NCBI GenBank assembly: GCA_963922455.1
Contig: CAWUIO010000011.1
Coordinates: 23,848 to 87,847, forward strand
DNA length: 64,000 nucleotides
Reading direction: 5' to 3'
Source of the DNA: CAWUIO01 sp963922455
GTDB lineage: Bacteria; Bacteroidota; Bacteroidia; Cytophagales; Microscillaceae
The position numbers and the translations under genes are program-made. This document shows positions 52,182-60,938 of the stretch, in pieces; position 1 is the stretch's first letter; every line of letters begins with the position of its first letter. Under the pieces are notes generated by a model that saw only the letters and a program-made list of their open reading frames with translations, did no database searches and was not told the origin of the DNA.

Positions 52182-54953
52182 ATGAAAAAAATTATACTGT
52201 TTTTTCTCTTTTCTTTTTTTCTCTTTTCACTACAAGCTCAAGAGCCTGAGACACAATATACCTTGCGTTTTGATCAAGACACTTGGGCAGAGGTATTTGA
52301 AAAACTAGAGCAGGAGACCAACTACCCTGTGTTTTATACTCCTGAGTGGATAGGTCCGCAACGTATTAGCCGTTCTTATGAGTCTAAAAGCTTAAACTAT
52401 ATTTTGAGTGATTTGCTTCAAGGTACTCGCTTAAAGTATCTTGTTTACAAAAACCGTATCATCCTGAGTCGAGATATTGCTATTGTGGATGAATTGGCCG
52501 ATGGTTTCCTCGAAAAGGGTACTGGAAGCTCGGACACCTCAAGGACAAACGGTACTGCTTTTACCTACGAAAGAGAGATTCCTCGCCCTGAGGAAGGGAA
52601 TCAGGCTGACACCTCCCAAATTATGGAGGTTGGCGACCCAAGTAGATTTAACGAGCCTGGCCAAGTACAGCTTAGCGGCTATATCCGGGACGCTGAAAAC
52701 GGAGAAAGTTTGGCGGGAGTCGTGGTCTATGCAGATGATGGACAGCCCATCACGACAAGCGATGTAAACGGATATTATTCTCTACGTTTAGAAAAAGGGC
52801 TTCATATCATCAAGACCCAGTTTGCGACCATGCAAGCGTTTTCCCAAGAAGTACAGGTATACTCCAGTGGGAGCCTGGACATTGATCTGCGTAGCAAAAT
52901 AGTTTCCCTTGAACAAATAACCATTGAGTCGGAAAGAGATGTCAACATCATGGGTATCGAGATGGGCCGCTACAAGATTGATATAGAAACCATGAAAAAT
53001 ATCCCCAAAGTCCTGGGTGAAAACGATATCCTTTTGGTCATGCTAAGTTTACCCGGAGTACAAAAACTAGGGGAAGGAGCCGCTGGTTTTAATGTGCGGG
53101 GGGGCGCGGCCGATCAAAACCTGATTTTACTGAATGAGTCTACTATATACAACCCCTCCCACTTTTTGGGTTTTTTTTCCATTTTCAACGCCGATGTCAT
53201 CAAGGATGCCGAATTGTTCAAGGGTTTTATCCCGGCTGATCAGGGAGGACGCCTTTCTTCCATTTTTGAAGTAAATCTAAAAGATGGGAATAAAAAGAAA
53301 TTTTCGGCAGAGGGGGGTATAAGTCCCATTACAAGCCGCATGAGCTTTGAAATTCCCCTAAAAGAAAATAAAACATCGCTGCTTCTAGGAGGCCGGACCA
53401 CGTACTCAGATTGGGTGCTTAATTTGGTAGATGATGTAAGTATTCAAAATAGTGAAGCGTCTTTTTATGACGTGGTAGCTCGCTTAAGTCATAAAATTAA
53501 TGATAACAACAGCCTATCCCTATCTGGTTATCTAAGCCGAGATCGCTATAAATTATCCTTTGACTCCCTATTCCGCTATCGAAATTTAAATGCTTCTTTA
53601 CAATGGCAGCACCGGTACAATTCAAAATTACAAAGTGAATTGAGTGCCACATATAGCCAATATAATTACCGAGTGGAGTTTGATGCCCAACCCGAAGAAG
53701 CCTTTGAACTAGGTTTTTTGATAAGGGAGGGTAATCTCAAACTTGACTTTAACTTATTTCCGGGTAGTAGGCACCAGTTCAACTTTGGGGCTCAATCTAA
53801 GTTTTATTATTTGGAGCCCGGTTTTATTGAGAATTTTGGCAGTGAATCGTTGATATCCAACCGGGTTTTACCCACTGAACGAGGTCTTGAAAGTGCGCTG
53901 TACTTTTCTGACCTTATTGAGTTTGGGCCTCGTTTCTCAATTAATCTTGGCTTACGGTATTCTATGTTTAATAGCCTGGGAGCACGTACGGTTTTCCAAT
54001 ACGATCCCAGTTTGCCCCGAGAGGAATTTGCGATTGTAGATACCGTCCGGGTGGATAACCTGCAAGCTTTTCAAACCTATCATGGGCCTGAGTGGCGTAT
54101 TTCAGGACGTTATTCCTTAGATGAGCTTTCCTCCATCAAATTGAGCTATAACCGCACCCGCCAATACATACACTTATTGTCTAATACTGTTTCGGTGGCC
54201 CCAACCGATACCTGGAAGCTGAGCGATAATAATATCGAGCCCCAAATTGGCGACCAGATATCCTTGGGCTATTATCGTAATATCAAGGAAAATACCATAG
54301 AAGCTTCCTTGGAAATCTACTATCGATGGTTACAAAACACCCTGGATTATAAAATCGGGGCTGAGCTCATCTTAAACCCCAACATTGAGACAGATGTCAT
54401 TCAAGGTAGGGGCAAAGCCTATGGCTTGGAATTACTTTTCCGTAAACGTTCGGGGCGCTTGAATGGCTGGTTGAGTTACACCTATTCTCGCACTTTATTA
54501 CAATTGGACAGTCCCTTTCCGCAAGAACGAATCAACCAAGGGCAATTCTTCCCCGCCAATTACGACAAGCCCCACGATATCACCTTGGTTAGTAATTATA
54601 AACTATCGCGCCGTTACAGCTTTTCCTTCAACTTTACCTATAGTACCGGTCGCCCCATAACGTTTCCTACCGGTCAATATCAACTGGCGGGCGAGCAAAT
54701 TATTTTATACTCCGACCGGAATGATTTCCGAATTCCAGACTACTGGCGGGTAGATATAGGGTTTAATGTTGAGGGAAATCATAAAATTAAAAAATTGGCC
54801 CACAGTTTCTGGACCATTTCCATATATAATTTATTCGGGCGAGACAATCCATATTCCGTCTACTTTGTAGCCGAAGAGGAAGGTATACAAGCCTATTCTT
54901 TAACCATCTTTGGATCACCGATACCTACCATTTCTTACAATTTTAAATTTTAA
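52182..54953 (+). CDS. TonB-dependent receptor with STN and carboxypeptidase-regulatory domains
   Basis: This 923-residue outer-membrane receptor has a signal peptide (ILFFLFSFFLFSLQAQ), an STN domain (about 25-100, LRFDQDTWAEVFEKLEQETN), a linker, a CarboxypepD_reg domain (about 160-245, LSGYIRDAENGESLAGVVVY), and a plug (NIPKVLGENDILLVMLSLPG, GFNVRGGAADQNLILLNE). A 22-strand barrel follows to the C-terminal SLTIFGSPIPTISYNFKF with a terminal aromatic. STN domains usually pair with an anti-sigma FecR protein, and none is next to it. It likely imports an iron complex or another ligand; the substrate is unknown. It heads an operon with two DUF4249 lipoproteins. Confidence 0.93.
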   Translation: MKKIILFFLFSFFLFSLQAQEPETQYTLRFDQDTWAEVFEKLEQETNYPVFYTPEWIGPQRISRSYESKSLNYILSDLLQGTRLKYLVYKNRIILSRDIAIVDELADGFLEKGTGSSDTSRTNGTAFTYEREIPRPEEGNQADTSQIMEVGDPSRFNEPGQVQLSGYIRDAENGESLAGVVVYADDGQPITTSDVNGYYSLRLEKGLHIIKTQFATMQAFSQEVQVYSSGSLDIDLRSKIVSLEQITIESERDVNIMGIEMGRYKIDIETMKNIPKVLGENDILLVMLSLPGVQKLGEGAAGFNVRGGAADQNLILLNESTIYNPSHFLGFFSIFNADVIKDAELFKGFIPADQGGRLSSIFEVNLKDGNKKKFSAEGGISPITSRMSFEIPLKENKTSLLLGGRTTYSDWVLNLVDDVSIQNSEASFYDVVARLSHKINDNNSLSLSGYLSRDRYKLSFDSLFRYRNLNASLQWQHRYNSKLQSELSATYSQYNYRVEFDAQPEEAFELGFLIREGNLKLDFNLFPGSRHQFNFGAQSKFYYLEPGFIENFGSESLISNRVLPTERGLESALYFSDLIEFGPRFSINLGLRYSMFNSLGARTVFQYDPSLPREEFAIVDTVRVDNLQAFQTYHGPEWRISGRYSLDELSSIKLSYNRTRQYIHLLSNTVSVAPTDTWKLSDNNIEPQIGDQISLGYYRNIKENTIEASLEIYYRWLQNTLDYKIGAELILNPNIETDVIQGRGKAYGLELLFRKRSGRLNGWLSYTYSRTLLQLDSPFPQERINQGQFFPANYDKPHDITLVSNYKLSRRYSFSFNFTYSTGRPITFPTGQYQLAGEQIILYSDRNDFRIPDYWRVDIGFNVEGNHKIKKLAHSFWTISIYNLFGRDNPYSVYFVAEEEGIQAYSLTIFGSPIPTISYNFKF

Positions 54954-54994
54954 GCCAAAGCCCAAGTACTAGATCTGGATAGAAAATAATATGT

Positions 54995-56164
54995 ATGAAG
55001 ACGTTTTCTCTTAAAATATTTATTGCCCTTTTTTTACTTTCCAATACCCGTTGCATTGAGCCATTCGAAACTGGGCCTCAGGGTTTTGATGACCGCTTGG
55101 TGGTAGAAGGTTTTCTGAGCGATGTTACCAAACAACATCAAGTCTTACTCACCCGCACATCCCCCTTAGACTCCAACGAAAGACGTTTTGAAACCGGTGC
55201 CCAAGTTCGGATAGAGGAAGAAGGAAGAACCAGTACTACCTTTCAAGAAGTAAGCCCAGGTGTGTATTTAAGTCCCCAAACCTTCCGAGGGTTTGTGGGT
55301 AATACGTATCAATTGATCATTACCACCCAAGATGAAAGACAGTACCAATCTACCCCGGTCACCCTAAAAGCCACTCCGCCAATTGATCGCGTCTATGCTG
55401 AATTTTTACCCGAATCGGTGGAGCAGGAAGCCGGCATTCATATATACCTAGATACCGAAGATCCGACGGCAAACACCCGCTTTTATCGTTGGGAGTTTGA
55501 TGAAACCTATGAAATCAGGCCCCCTTTTCCTTCCACCTACCTTTGGACTGGTGGAAATAGCTTTGTATTTCGTGAACCTTCGGTAGTTGGGCTATGCTGG
55601 CGGACAGATCCTTCCCAAAATATTTTAGTACAAAATACCACCAACTTGGTACGCGATGCGGTCAACCAATTTGAATTACGGTTTATCCCCGAAGAATCGT
55701 TTATTATGCGGTATCGTTATAGCATGCTCGTCCGTCAATTTGCTTTAAATGCTGAGACCTACCTCTTTTGGGAAGCATTACGGGAGCTTAGCGAAACTCA
55801 AGGTTCCCTTTTTGATATTCAACCCGGGACCATACCGGGAAATATTTTTTCGATAGATAATCCCGACGAGCTAGTACTTGGATATTTTGATGCTTCACAA
55901 ACCTCCGAACGCCGGGTATTCTTTACTCCTCAGTCTTTTACCCCTCAGGGCTACATCCGGCCCGATTATTTAGAAACTTGTGAAGAGAACATTGAGGATG
56001 TACCCGTTCAAGAAATTGGGGCTTTTATGAGTACCGAAAATAATTTTGAAACCAAAGAAATATGGGCGGCTTTTGGCTTTGCTGAGACGGTCTTTAGGAT
56101 TGTCCCCCGAGAATGCGGTAATTGCACGGATATTGGAACTACAGAACGACCCGATTTTTGGTAG
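54995..56164 (+). CDS. DUF4249 lipoprotein, first paralogue
   Basis: This 389-residue exported protein has a lipobox (LLSNTRCIEPFE). DUF4249 signature blocks are RLVVEGFLSDVTKQHQVLL, GAQVRIEEEGRTSTTFQEV, ELRFIPEESFIMRYRYSM and a C-terminal GNCTDIGTTERPDFW. DUF4249 proteins regularly accompany TonB receptors of this type and are thought to sit on the outer membrane as binding partners. It is followed at 56184 by a close paralogue. Its codon use matches the receptor gene. Confidence 0.9.
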   Translation: MKTFSLKIFIALFLLSNTRCIEPFETGPQGFDDRLVVEGFLSDVTKQHQVLLTRTSPLDSNERRFETGAQVRIEEEGRTSTTFQEVSPGVYLSPQTFRGFVGNTYQLIITTQDERQYQSTPVTLKATPPIDRVYAEFLPESVEQEAGIHIYLDTEDPTANTRFYRWEFDETYEIRPPFPSTYLWTGGNSFVFREPSVVGLCWRTDPSQNILVQNTTNLVRDAVNQFELRFIPEESFIMRYRYSMLVRQFALNAETYLFWEALRELSETQGSLFDIQPGTIPGNIFSIDNPDELVLGYFDASQTSERRVFFTPQSFTPQGYIRPDYLETCEENIEDVPVQEIGAFMSTENNFETKEIWAAFGFAETVFRIVPRECGNCTDIGTTERPDFW

Positions 56165-56183
56165 TTGTTAATTGAATTATCCT

Positions 56184-57359
56184 ATGATAAAAATACTTCA
56201 ACGAACTATCTTGATATGCATTTTCAGCTTGTCTTTGAGTACGTGCATCGAACCTTTTGACACGGAGTCAGATACATTTACTGATTATTTAGTCGTAGAA
56301 GGTTTTTTGAGTGATAAGGCAAGCAGGCATCAAATTAAACTAAGCCGTACCTCTCCTTTTGACTCGAGTATTAATCGCTTTGAAGAAGGAGCACAGGTTT
56401 GGTTAAGTACCAATAATCAAGAAGTTATTCCCTTTACTGAGACTCAGGCGGGCATCTATCTCAGTGATCCTAGCATATCGGGAATAGTAGGATTGACTTA
56501 TCAACTTAATATCCTTACTCGGGATGAAAAAACCTATCAATCATCTCCAGTTATATTAAAACCATCCCCTTCCATTGATAGTGTTTATGCACATTACTTA
56601 CCTGCTTCTCTTGAACAAGGGGCTGGCATATTTATTTATTTAGATTCTCATAACCCTAGCCAAGGAACACGCTTTTACCGCTGGGAATTTGAGGAAACAT
56701 ATGAAATTCGCCCACCATTTCCTTCAACGTATGTTTGGTTGGGTGGAAATGATTTTGAATTCCGTCATCCAGATGTAGTAGGCAGGTGTTGGCGGACTGA
56801 CCCTTCTAGTAATATATTAGTAAGTACTACTCAAAATCAGTCGGAAGACCGTATTAGTCAATTTGAGCTACGTTTCATTCCAGAAGAGTCTTTTATAATG
56901 CGTTTCCGTTATAGTATTTTGGTCAAACAATATGCCTTAAACCAGGAAAGCTATTTATTCTGGGATGCTTTACGAGAGTTTACTGAAAACCCAGGCTCTC
57001 TATTTGATATACAACCAGGTACAAGCATAGGAAATATTGTAAATGTTAATAATCCAAATGAATTAGTACTCGGATATTTTGATGCATCTCAAAGCTCAGA
57101 ATTAAGGGTATTTTTTACCCCTCAGAACTTTACTCCTGATGGTTTTATACGGCCTCCCTACTTAAACACATGTGAAGAGTTTACGGAGAGTGTACCTTCC
57201 ACGGAGATCGGAAATTATATGACGCAAAACAATAATGCTGAAACCCGGGAAATATGGGCAGCATTTGGATCAAATCCAGCCACATTTGTCACTGTACCCA
57301 AAGACTGTGGCAATTGTACAAATATCGGTACTACCCAAATACCTGACTTTTGGGAATAG
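56184..57359 (+). CDS. DUF4249 lipoprotein, second paralogue
   Basis: This 391-residue close paralogue of the preceding protein shares long identical runs such as EIRPPFPSTY, ELRFIPEESFIMR and ELVLGYFDASQ, and the same end GNCTNIGTT. The lipobox is LSLSTCIEPFD. The nucleotide sequence is visibly more AT-rich than its sister (many AAT, ATA and TTA codons), which suggests an older duplication with drift, or a different origin. Start is the ATG at 56184; the longer frame begins with a TTG at 56172. It is 19 bp downstream of its sister and 24 bp upstream of the MG2-like gene. Confidence 0.88.
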   Translation: MIKILQRTILICIFSLSLSTCIEPFDTESDTFTDYLVVEGFLSDKASRHQIKLSRTSPFDSSINRFEEGAQVWLSTNNQEVIPFTETQAGIYLSDPSISGIVGLTYQLNILTRDEKTYQSSPVILKPSPSIDSVYAHYLPASLEQGAGIFIYLDSHNPSQGTRFYRWEFEETYEIRPPFPSTYVWLGGNDFEFRHPDVVGRCWRTDPSSNILVSTTQNQSEDRISQFELRFIPEESFIMRFRYSILVKQYALNQESYLFWDALREFTENPGSLFDIQPGTSIGNIVNVNNPNELVLGYFDASQSSELRVFFTPQNFTPDGFIRPPYLNTCEEFTESVPSTEIGNYMTQNNNAETREIWAAFGSNPATFVTVPKDCGNCTNIGTTQIPDFWE

Positions 57360-57383
57360 TTGCAAATCATAAAAGTGAAATTA

Positions 57384-59732
57384 ATGAAGTCTAAAAGTGT
57401 CCTGTTAATTTTTCAATTTCTTTCCCTTAGTCATATTTTATGCGCCCAGGATATGAATACCTTCCAGGACAGCTTCAAAAATTATTTTGACCTTAGGCAG
57501 CCCGAAGAGATATATTTACATATCAACAACAACTTTTTAATTTGTGGGGAAAGTCTACAATTCAAAGTATTCTGCCGAAAATCTCAAAGTCAGGAGCCTT
57601 CTTTACTTAGCCGTTTGGCCTATATTGAGCTTTTGGATGATAACCATGATCCTATTTTACAAGGGAAAATTGACTTGCTGGAAGGTAGTGGTAGCGGCGA
57701 GTTTTTTCTCCCGGCGAATATACCCTCTGGCAATTATCGGCTCCTGGCGTATACCAATTGGATGAAAAACCAAGGCTCTTCCCGTTTCTTCGAGACTTGG
57801 CTTAGCATTATTAATCCGTTTCTTCCATTGGAGGTCTCAGAAGATGGTAATTTGCCCCTCCAAAGACCACTTTTCTGGGTTGAGGGCAGTAACTTGCTTG
57901 AAGGAATTCCCAATCGAGTTCATTATCAAATCCCAAGGGAAGGAACTAAGCAATTACCCCAAACAGCTCATTTGCTCAACTCCCAAGGAGATACTTTACA
58001 AAAAATCACCTTAAATCCTGAAGGTATAGGAAGTTTTGAATTCATACCCCAAGAGACCTCCTACTCTTTTGTTTTAATCAATCAAAACAAGCAATCCTTT
58101 TCTTTTACACTGCCCCCAGCACAAAAATCAGGTATTCAAATATGGGCCGATCGCAAGCCTAATGTCTTAGCTCTTAAAATTTCAGCCTCACCCTCCCAAG
58201 CAGCTATAGGCATTTTGCATCACCAAGGAACCTACATCCAAGAAAAAAAATTAAGCCTTAGCCCCCAAGTTGAATCTTGGGATATTCCCTGGGATTTGCT
58301 GCCTGAAGGAATTAGCTGGCTCAGCCTCTTCAATACCCAGAAAGAACTCATCTGGGAAAGGGCGCTGTATAAAGAAGCGGTTGATACCGAGCCATTGATT
58401 CAACTAAGCCCTCAAAATTCCCGGGTGAGCAATCGGGAAAAAGTGCGATTAGAATGGAAATCTTCCGGAGAATTACCCCCCTCTGAAATATTGGATGTAT
58501 CGGTATCAGTACGAAAAAAAATGCCCCAAACGTATTTACCCCCCCCAAGAATCTTAAGCTCTTTTTCAAAAAATCAGTGGTCTTCTAGAAATGCTCCCTA
58601 TACCTCCCAGGAAGGCAAGAAAAGTTGGCAAGCTATCCGTTTATTGCAAGAAGAAAACCATTTAACGGATTGGCAAAAGGTATTCTTATCCAATTTTAAG
58701 CAAATACAATATTTACCTGAACTAAGAGGAGATCTTCTATCTGGTAATTTGAGTAGGGAAGGAAAACCCCTCAGCAATCAAATAATGACCCTGAGTGCTC
58801 CTGGGAAAGATTATTATTTTTTAGCCGCCAAGACAGACACCTTGGGAAGGTTTTACTTCCATTCCCAACATATGCGCGAGGATCACGAAGTTGTGCTCCA
58901 AGCTCCCAAATTACTTGATAAATCCTATCAAATAACACTAGACCCCGAATTCTGGCCCCAGCACACCCCAAATCCCCCTCCTCCTCTCCAGCTTGGCCTG
59001 GAATGGCGGGATTACTTAAAAGATTTAAGCACTCAAGTGCAAATAGAAAATGCTTACTACCGAAAAAAAACAAGTGCCGAAGCGCAAGCCCCCCCACCCC
59101 TGCCCTTCTACGGGGAAGTAACCGAATTTTATTACCTAGACGAATATACCCGGTTTCCTGACTTGATTGATGTAATTAGAGAATATGTTAAAAGTGCAGC
59201 CCCTCACCCTCAGGATAAGAGCTTTCCAATTCGGGTTAGAAATAAGCTTAACGGACTTTCATTCAAAAATCCGCCGCTGGTTCTCTTGGATGGGATTCCT
59301 ATTACCAATATTGATAGTCTTTTAAATTACAAAGCCTCCCAAATTAAAGCTATATCCGTCTACAACGAGCATTTTTACTATGGCCCTTTGGAATGTGAAG
59401 GTATCCTAGATTTTAGGACCTATGACGGAGATTACAATAATTATCCTCTTTCAGACCAGGTAGTGAAGCTGCCGCTGATTTCTAGACAGACTTCAAAAGC
59501 TTTTTATCAGCCAGACTATGCTCAAAATGAGCAAGATACCCGGCGCATACCTGATTTCCGTCAACAACTGTACTGGAATCCTCACTTAAAAGGAAAACCC
59601 GGTGAACTCCCCCTTATCGAGTTTTACACCGGGGACGACACCGGAGTTTATGAAGTTATCCTGGAAGGTCTTAGCCAATCAGGGGAAATAATATATCACA
59701 CAGCAGAATTTCAAGTTAGCCCAAAACCCTAA
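57384..59732 (+). CDS. MG2/macroglobulin-like exported protein with plug-like C-terminus
   Basis: This 782-residue exported protein has a signal peptide (VLLIFQFLSLSHILCAQ), then a macroglobulin-type beta domain (EEIYLHINNNFLICGESLQF, GEFFLPANIPSGNYRLLAYTNWMK), several further beta-sandwich repeats, and near residues 625-680 a segment VLLDGIPITNIDSLLNYKAS resembling the plug of TonB receptors. Such proteins commonly close Bacteroidota TonB/DUF4249 operons and have no assigned function. The ATG at 57384 is preferred to a TTG at 57360. Convergent with the acyltransferase gene at 59762. Confidence 0.82.
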   Translation: MKSKSVLLIFQFLSLSHILCAQDMNTFQDSFKNYFDLRQPEEIYLHINNNFLICGESLQFKVFCRKSQSQEPSLLSRLAYIELLDDNHDPILQGKIDLLEGSGSGEFFLPANIPSGNYRLLAYTNWMKNQGSSRFFETWLSIINPFLPLEVSEDGNLPLQRPLFWVEGSNLLEGIPNRVHYQIPREGTKQLPQTAHLLNSQGDTLQKITLNPEGIGSFEFIPQETSYSFVLINQNKQSFSFTLPPAQKSGIQIWADRKPNVLALKISASPSQAAIGILHHQGTYIQEKKLSLSPQVESWDIPWDLLPEGISWLSLFNTQKELIWERALYKEAVDTEPLIQLSPQNSRVSNREKVRLEWKSSGELPPSEILDVSVSVRKKMPQTYLPPPRILSSFSKNQWSSRNAPYTSQEGKKSWQAIRLLQEENHLTDWQKVFLSNFKQIQYLPELRGDLLSGNLSREGKPLSNQIMTLSAPGKDYYFLAAKTDTLGRFYFHSQHMREDHEVVLQAPKLLDKSYQITLDPEFWPQHTPNPPPPLQLGLEWRDYLKDLSTQVQIENAYYRKKTSAEAQAPPPLPFYGEVTEFYYLDEYTRFPDLIDVIREYVKSAAPHPQDKSFPIRVRNKLNGLSFKNPPLVLLDGIPITNIDSLLNYKASQIKAISVYNEHFYYGPLECEGILDFRTYDGDYNNYPLSDQVVKLPLISRQTSKAFYQPDYAQNEQDTRRIPDFRQQLYWNPHLKGKPGELPLIEFYTGDDTGVYEVILEGLSQSGEIIYHTAEFQVSPKP

Positions 59733-59761
59733 GCGGTCTACCAGAAGCTTACCCACGTTTA

Positions 59762-60607
59762 CTACACTTTTTCGTATTTCCAACGCTTATGGGACCAAAG
59801 CCAATGCTGGGGAGCCTCGCTCACTAGCTTTTCGGCGGCCCGGGCATAGGCTTCCAAGACGGCAAAAGAATCTTTTTCATACGGGGGCTCAGCCAGTTCT
59901 TCAAAAAAGATCTCATAATACCCTCGCTTGAGCTTTCGCATGCCCACAAACATAACGGGGCATTTGGTAAGCTGGGCAATGCGCTGGGTACCCAAGAAAA
60001 ATGAGGTCTCCCGGCCTAAAAACGTAGTCCAATACTTCTTTTCAAATTCTCCAGGAACTTGGTCGGCTACGATTCCGATGGCTCGGGCGGTTTTGCTGCG
60101 TCGGGCTATTTCCCGAAGGGCATCATTTTTGGCAATGGGTTTCCCCCCAAAGCGGCTACGGACATCCAACATTAAAGCATCTACCTGTTTGTTGCGAAGC
60201 GGTTTGTACAGTCCGTCCATGGGTTTTTCAAAATATGCCCCACAGCCTAAGAGTAGCCATTCCCAATTGCATTGATGGGAGGTCATCACCAATACGGCCC
60301 GTTCTTGGGCAAATTTGGCCTCCAATGCCTCCGGGTTTCGAATCTTCACCCGTTTCAAAATGAATTCTTTGGAGATGGTAATGGCCTTCATCGTCTCCAC
60401 TACGACATCGCTCAGGTGGCGATAGAAATCCCGAATGAGTTTCTCTTGTTCCTTGGGGGTTTTATCGGGGAAGGTCTTCTCTATATTTTCTCGCACTACT
60501 TTCTTGCGGTATCCTAGCACATAATAAGCCAGTACATAGATTATACTCGATACCCCATACAAGAAAGGCATAGGGAGGCGGGAAAATAACTTCAAAACAT
60601 GGATCAT
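59762..60607 (-). CDS. Lysophospholipid acyltransferase, LpxL/HtrB type
   Basis: This 281-residue inner-membrane acyltransferase has one N-terminal membrane helix (PFLYGVSSIIYVLAYYVLGY) and the H-x4-E catalytic motif in TSHQCNWEWLLLG. VRENIEKTFPDKTPKEQEKLIRDFYRHL is the family's entry region, and APQHWLWSHKRWKYE the end. It likely adds a secondary acyl chain to lipid A or an aminolipid. The start codon at 60607 gives a typical length. Copy N lies 85 bp upstream of its start. Confidence 0.9.
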   Translation of the reverse strand: MIHVLKLFSRLPMPFLYGVSSIIYVLAYYVLGYRKKVVRENIEKTFPDKTPKEQEKLIRDFYRHLSDVVVETMKAITISKEFILKRVKIRNPEALEAKFAQERAVLVMTSHQCNWEWLLLGCGAYFEKPMDGLYKPLRNKQVDALMLDVRSRFGGKPIAKNDALREIARRSKTARAIGIVADQVPGEFEKKYWTTFLGRETSFFLGTQRIAQLTKCPVMFVGMRKLKRGYYEIFFEELAEPPYEKDSFAVLEAYARAAEKLVSEAPQHWLWSHKRWKYEKV

Positions 60608-60691
60608 TCGCGAAGCTATTTACAAATTTTGACATGACATAAGTTTCTGAGTAGAGAGGCGACAGAAGAGAGGAGAGATTTTTCATACGGG

Positions 60692-60823
60692 GGGGCTGCC
60701 CCCGGCGGTAAAATTAGCTGGCTTTGGTCAAGGTAGGGTGGCGCCGGGGTCGGGCTTTCGCTACTCGCTGCCTTTCCCCGCCGGGCCTACACGAGCTCAA
60801 ACAGGCCGCTCTATCCCTCAGCC
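60692..60823 (-). repeat. Intergenic hairpin element, copy N
   Basis: 132 bp, reversed. Arms CCCCGGCG (60700-60707) and CGCCGGGG (60742-60749). Exact core on the minus strand; GAGCTCGTG subfamily. A purine-rich stretch (60651-60681, GAGAGGCGACAGAAGAGAGG) lies just outside its hairpin end. Confidence 0.9.
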
Positions 60824-60883
60824 ATAAAGAAGAGTTTATCGTGCTTTACCCAATTCTATTTCAAGCAATATACCTGAAAAGAT

Positions 60884-60915
60884 AAAGGTTTGGCTCTAAA
60901 AGGAGCCAAACCTTT
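60884..60915 (-). terminator. Hairpin after the M20 gene
   Basis: AAAGGTTTGGCTC and GAGCCAAACCTTT form a 13-bp stem with a 6-nt loop, 23 bp after the amidohydrolase stop. On the minus strand it is followed by ATCTTTTC, a weak T-run. The 10-mer AGGTTTGGCT of its stem recurs at 63842 and, inverted, at 63942. Confidence 0.75.
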
Positions 60916-60938
60916 GCGAGAGTAAAACTTAACAGGTA

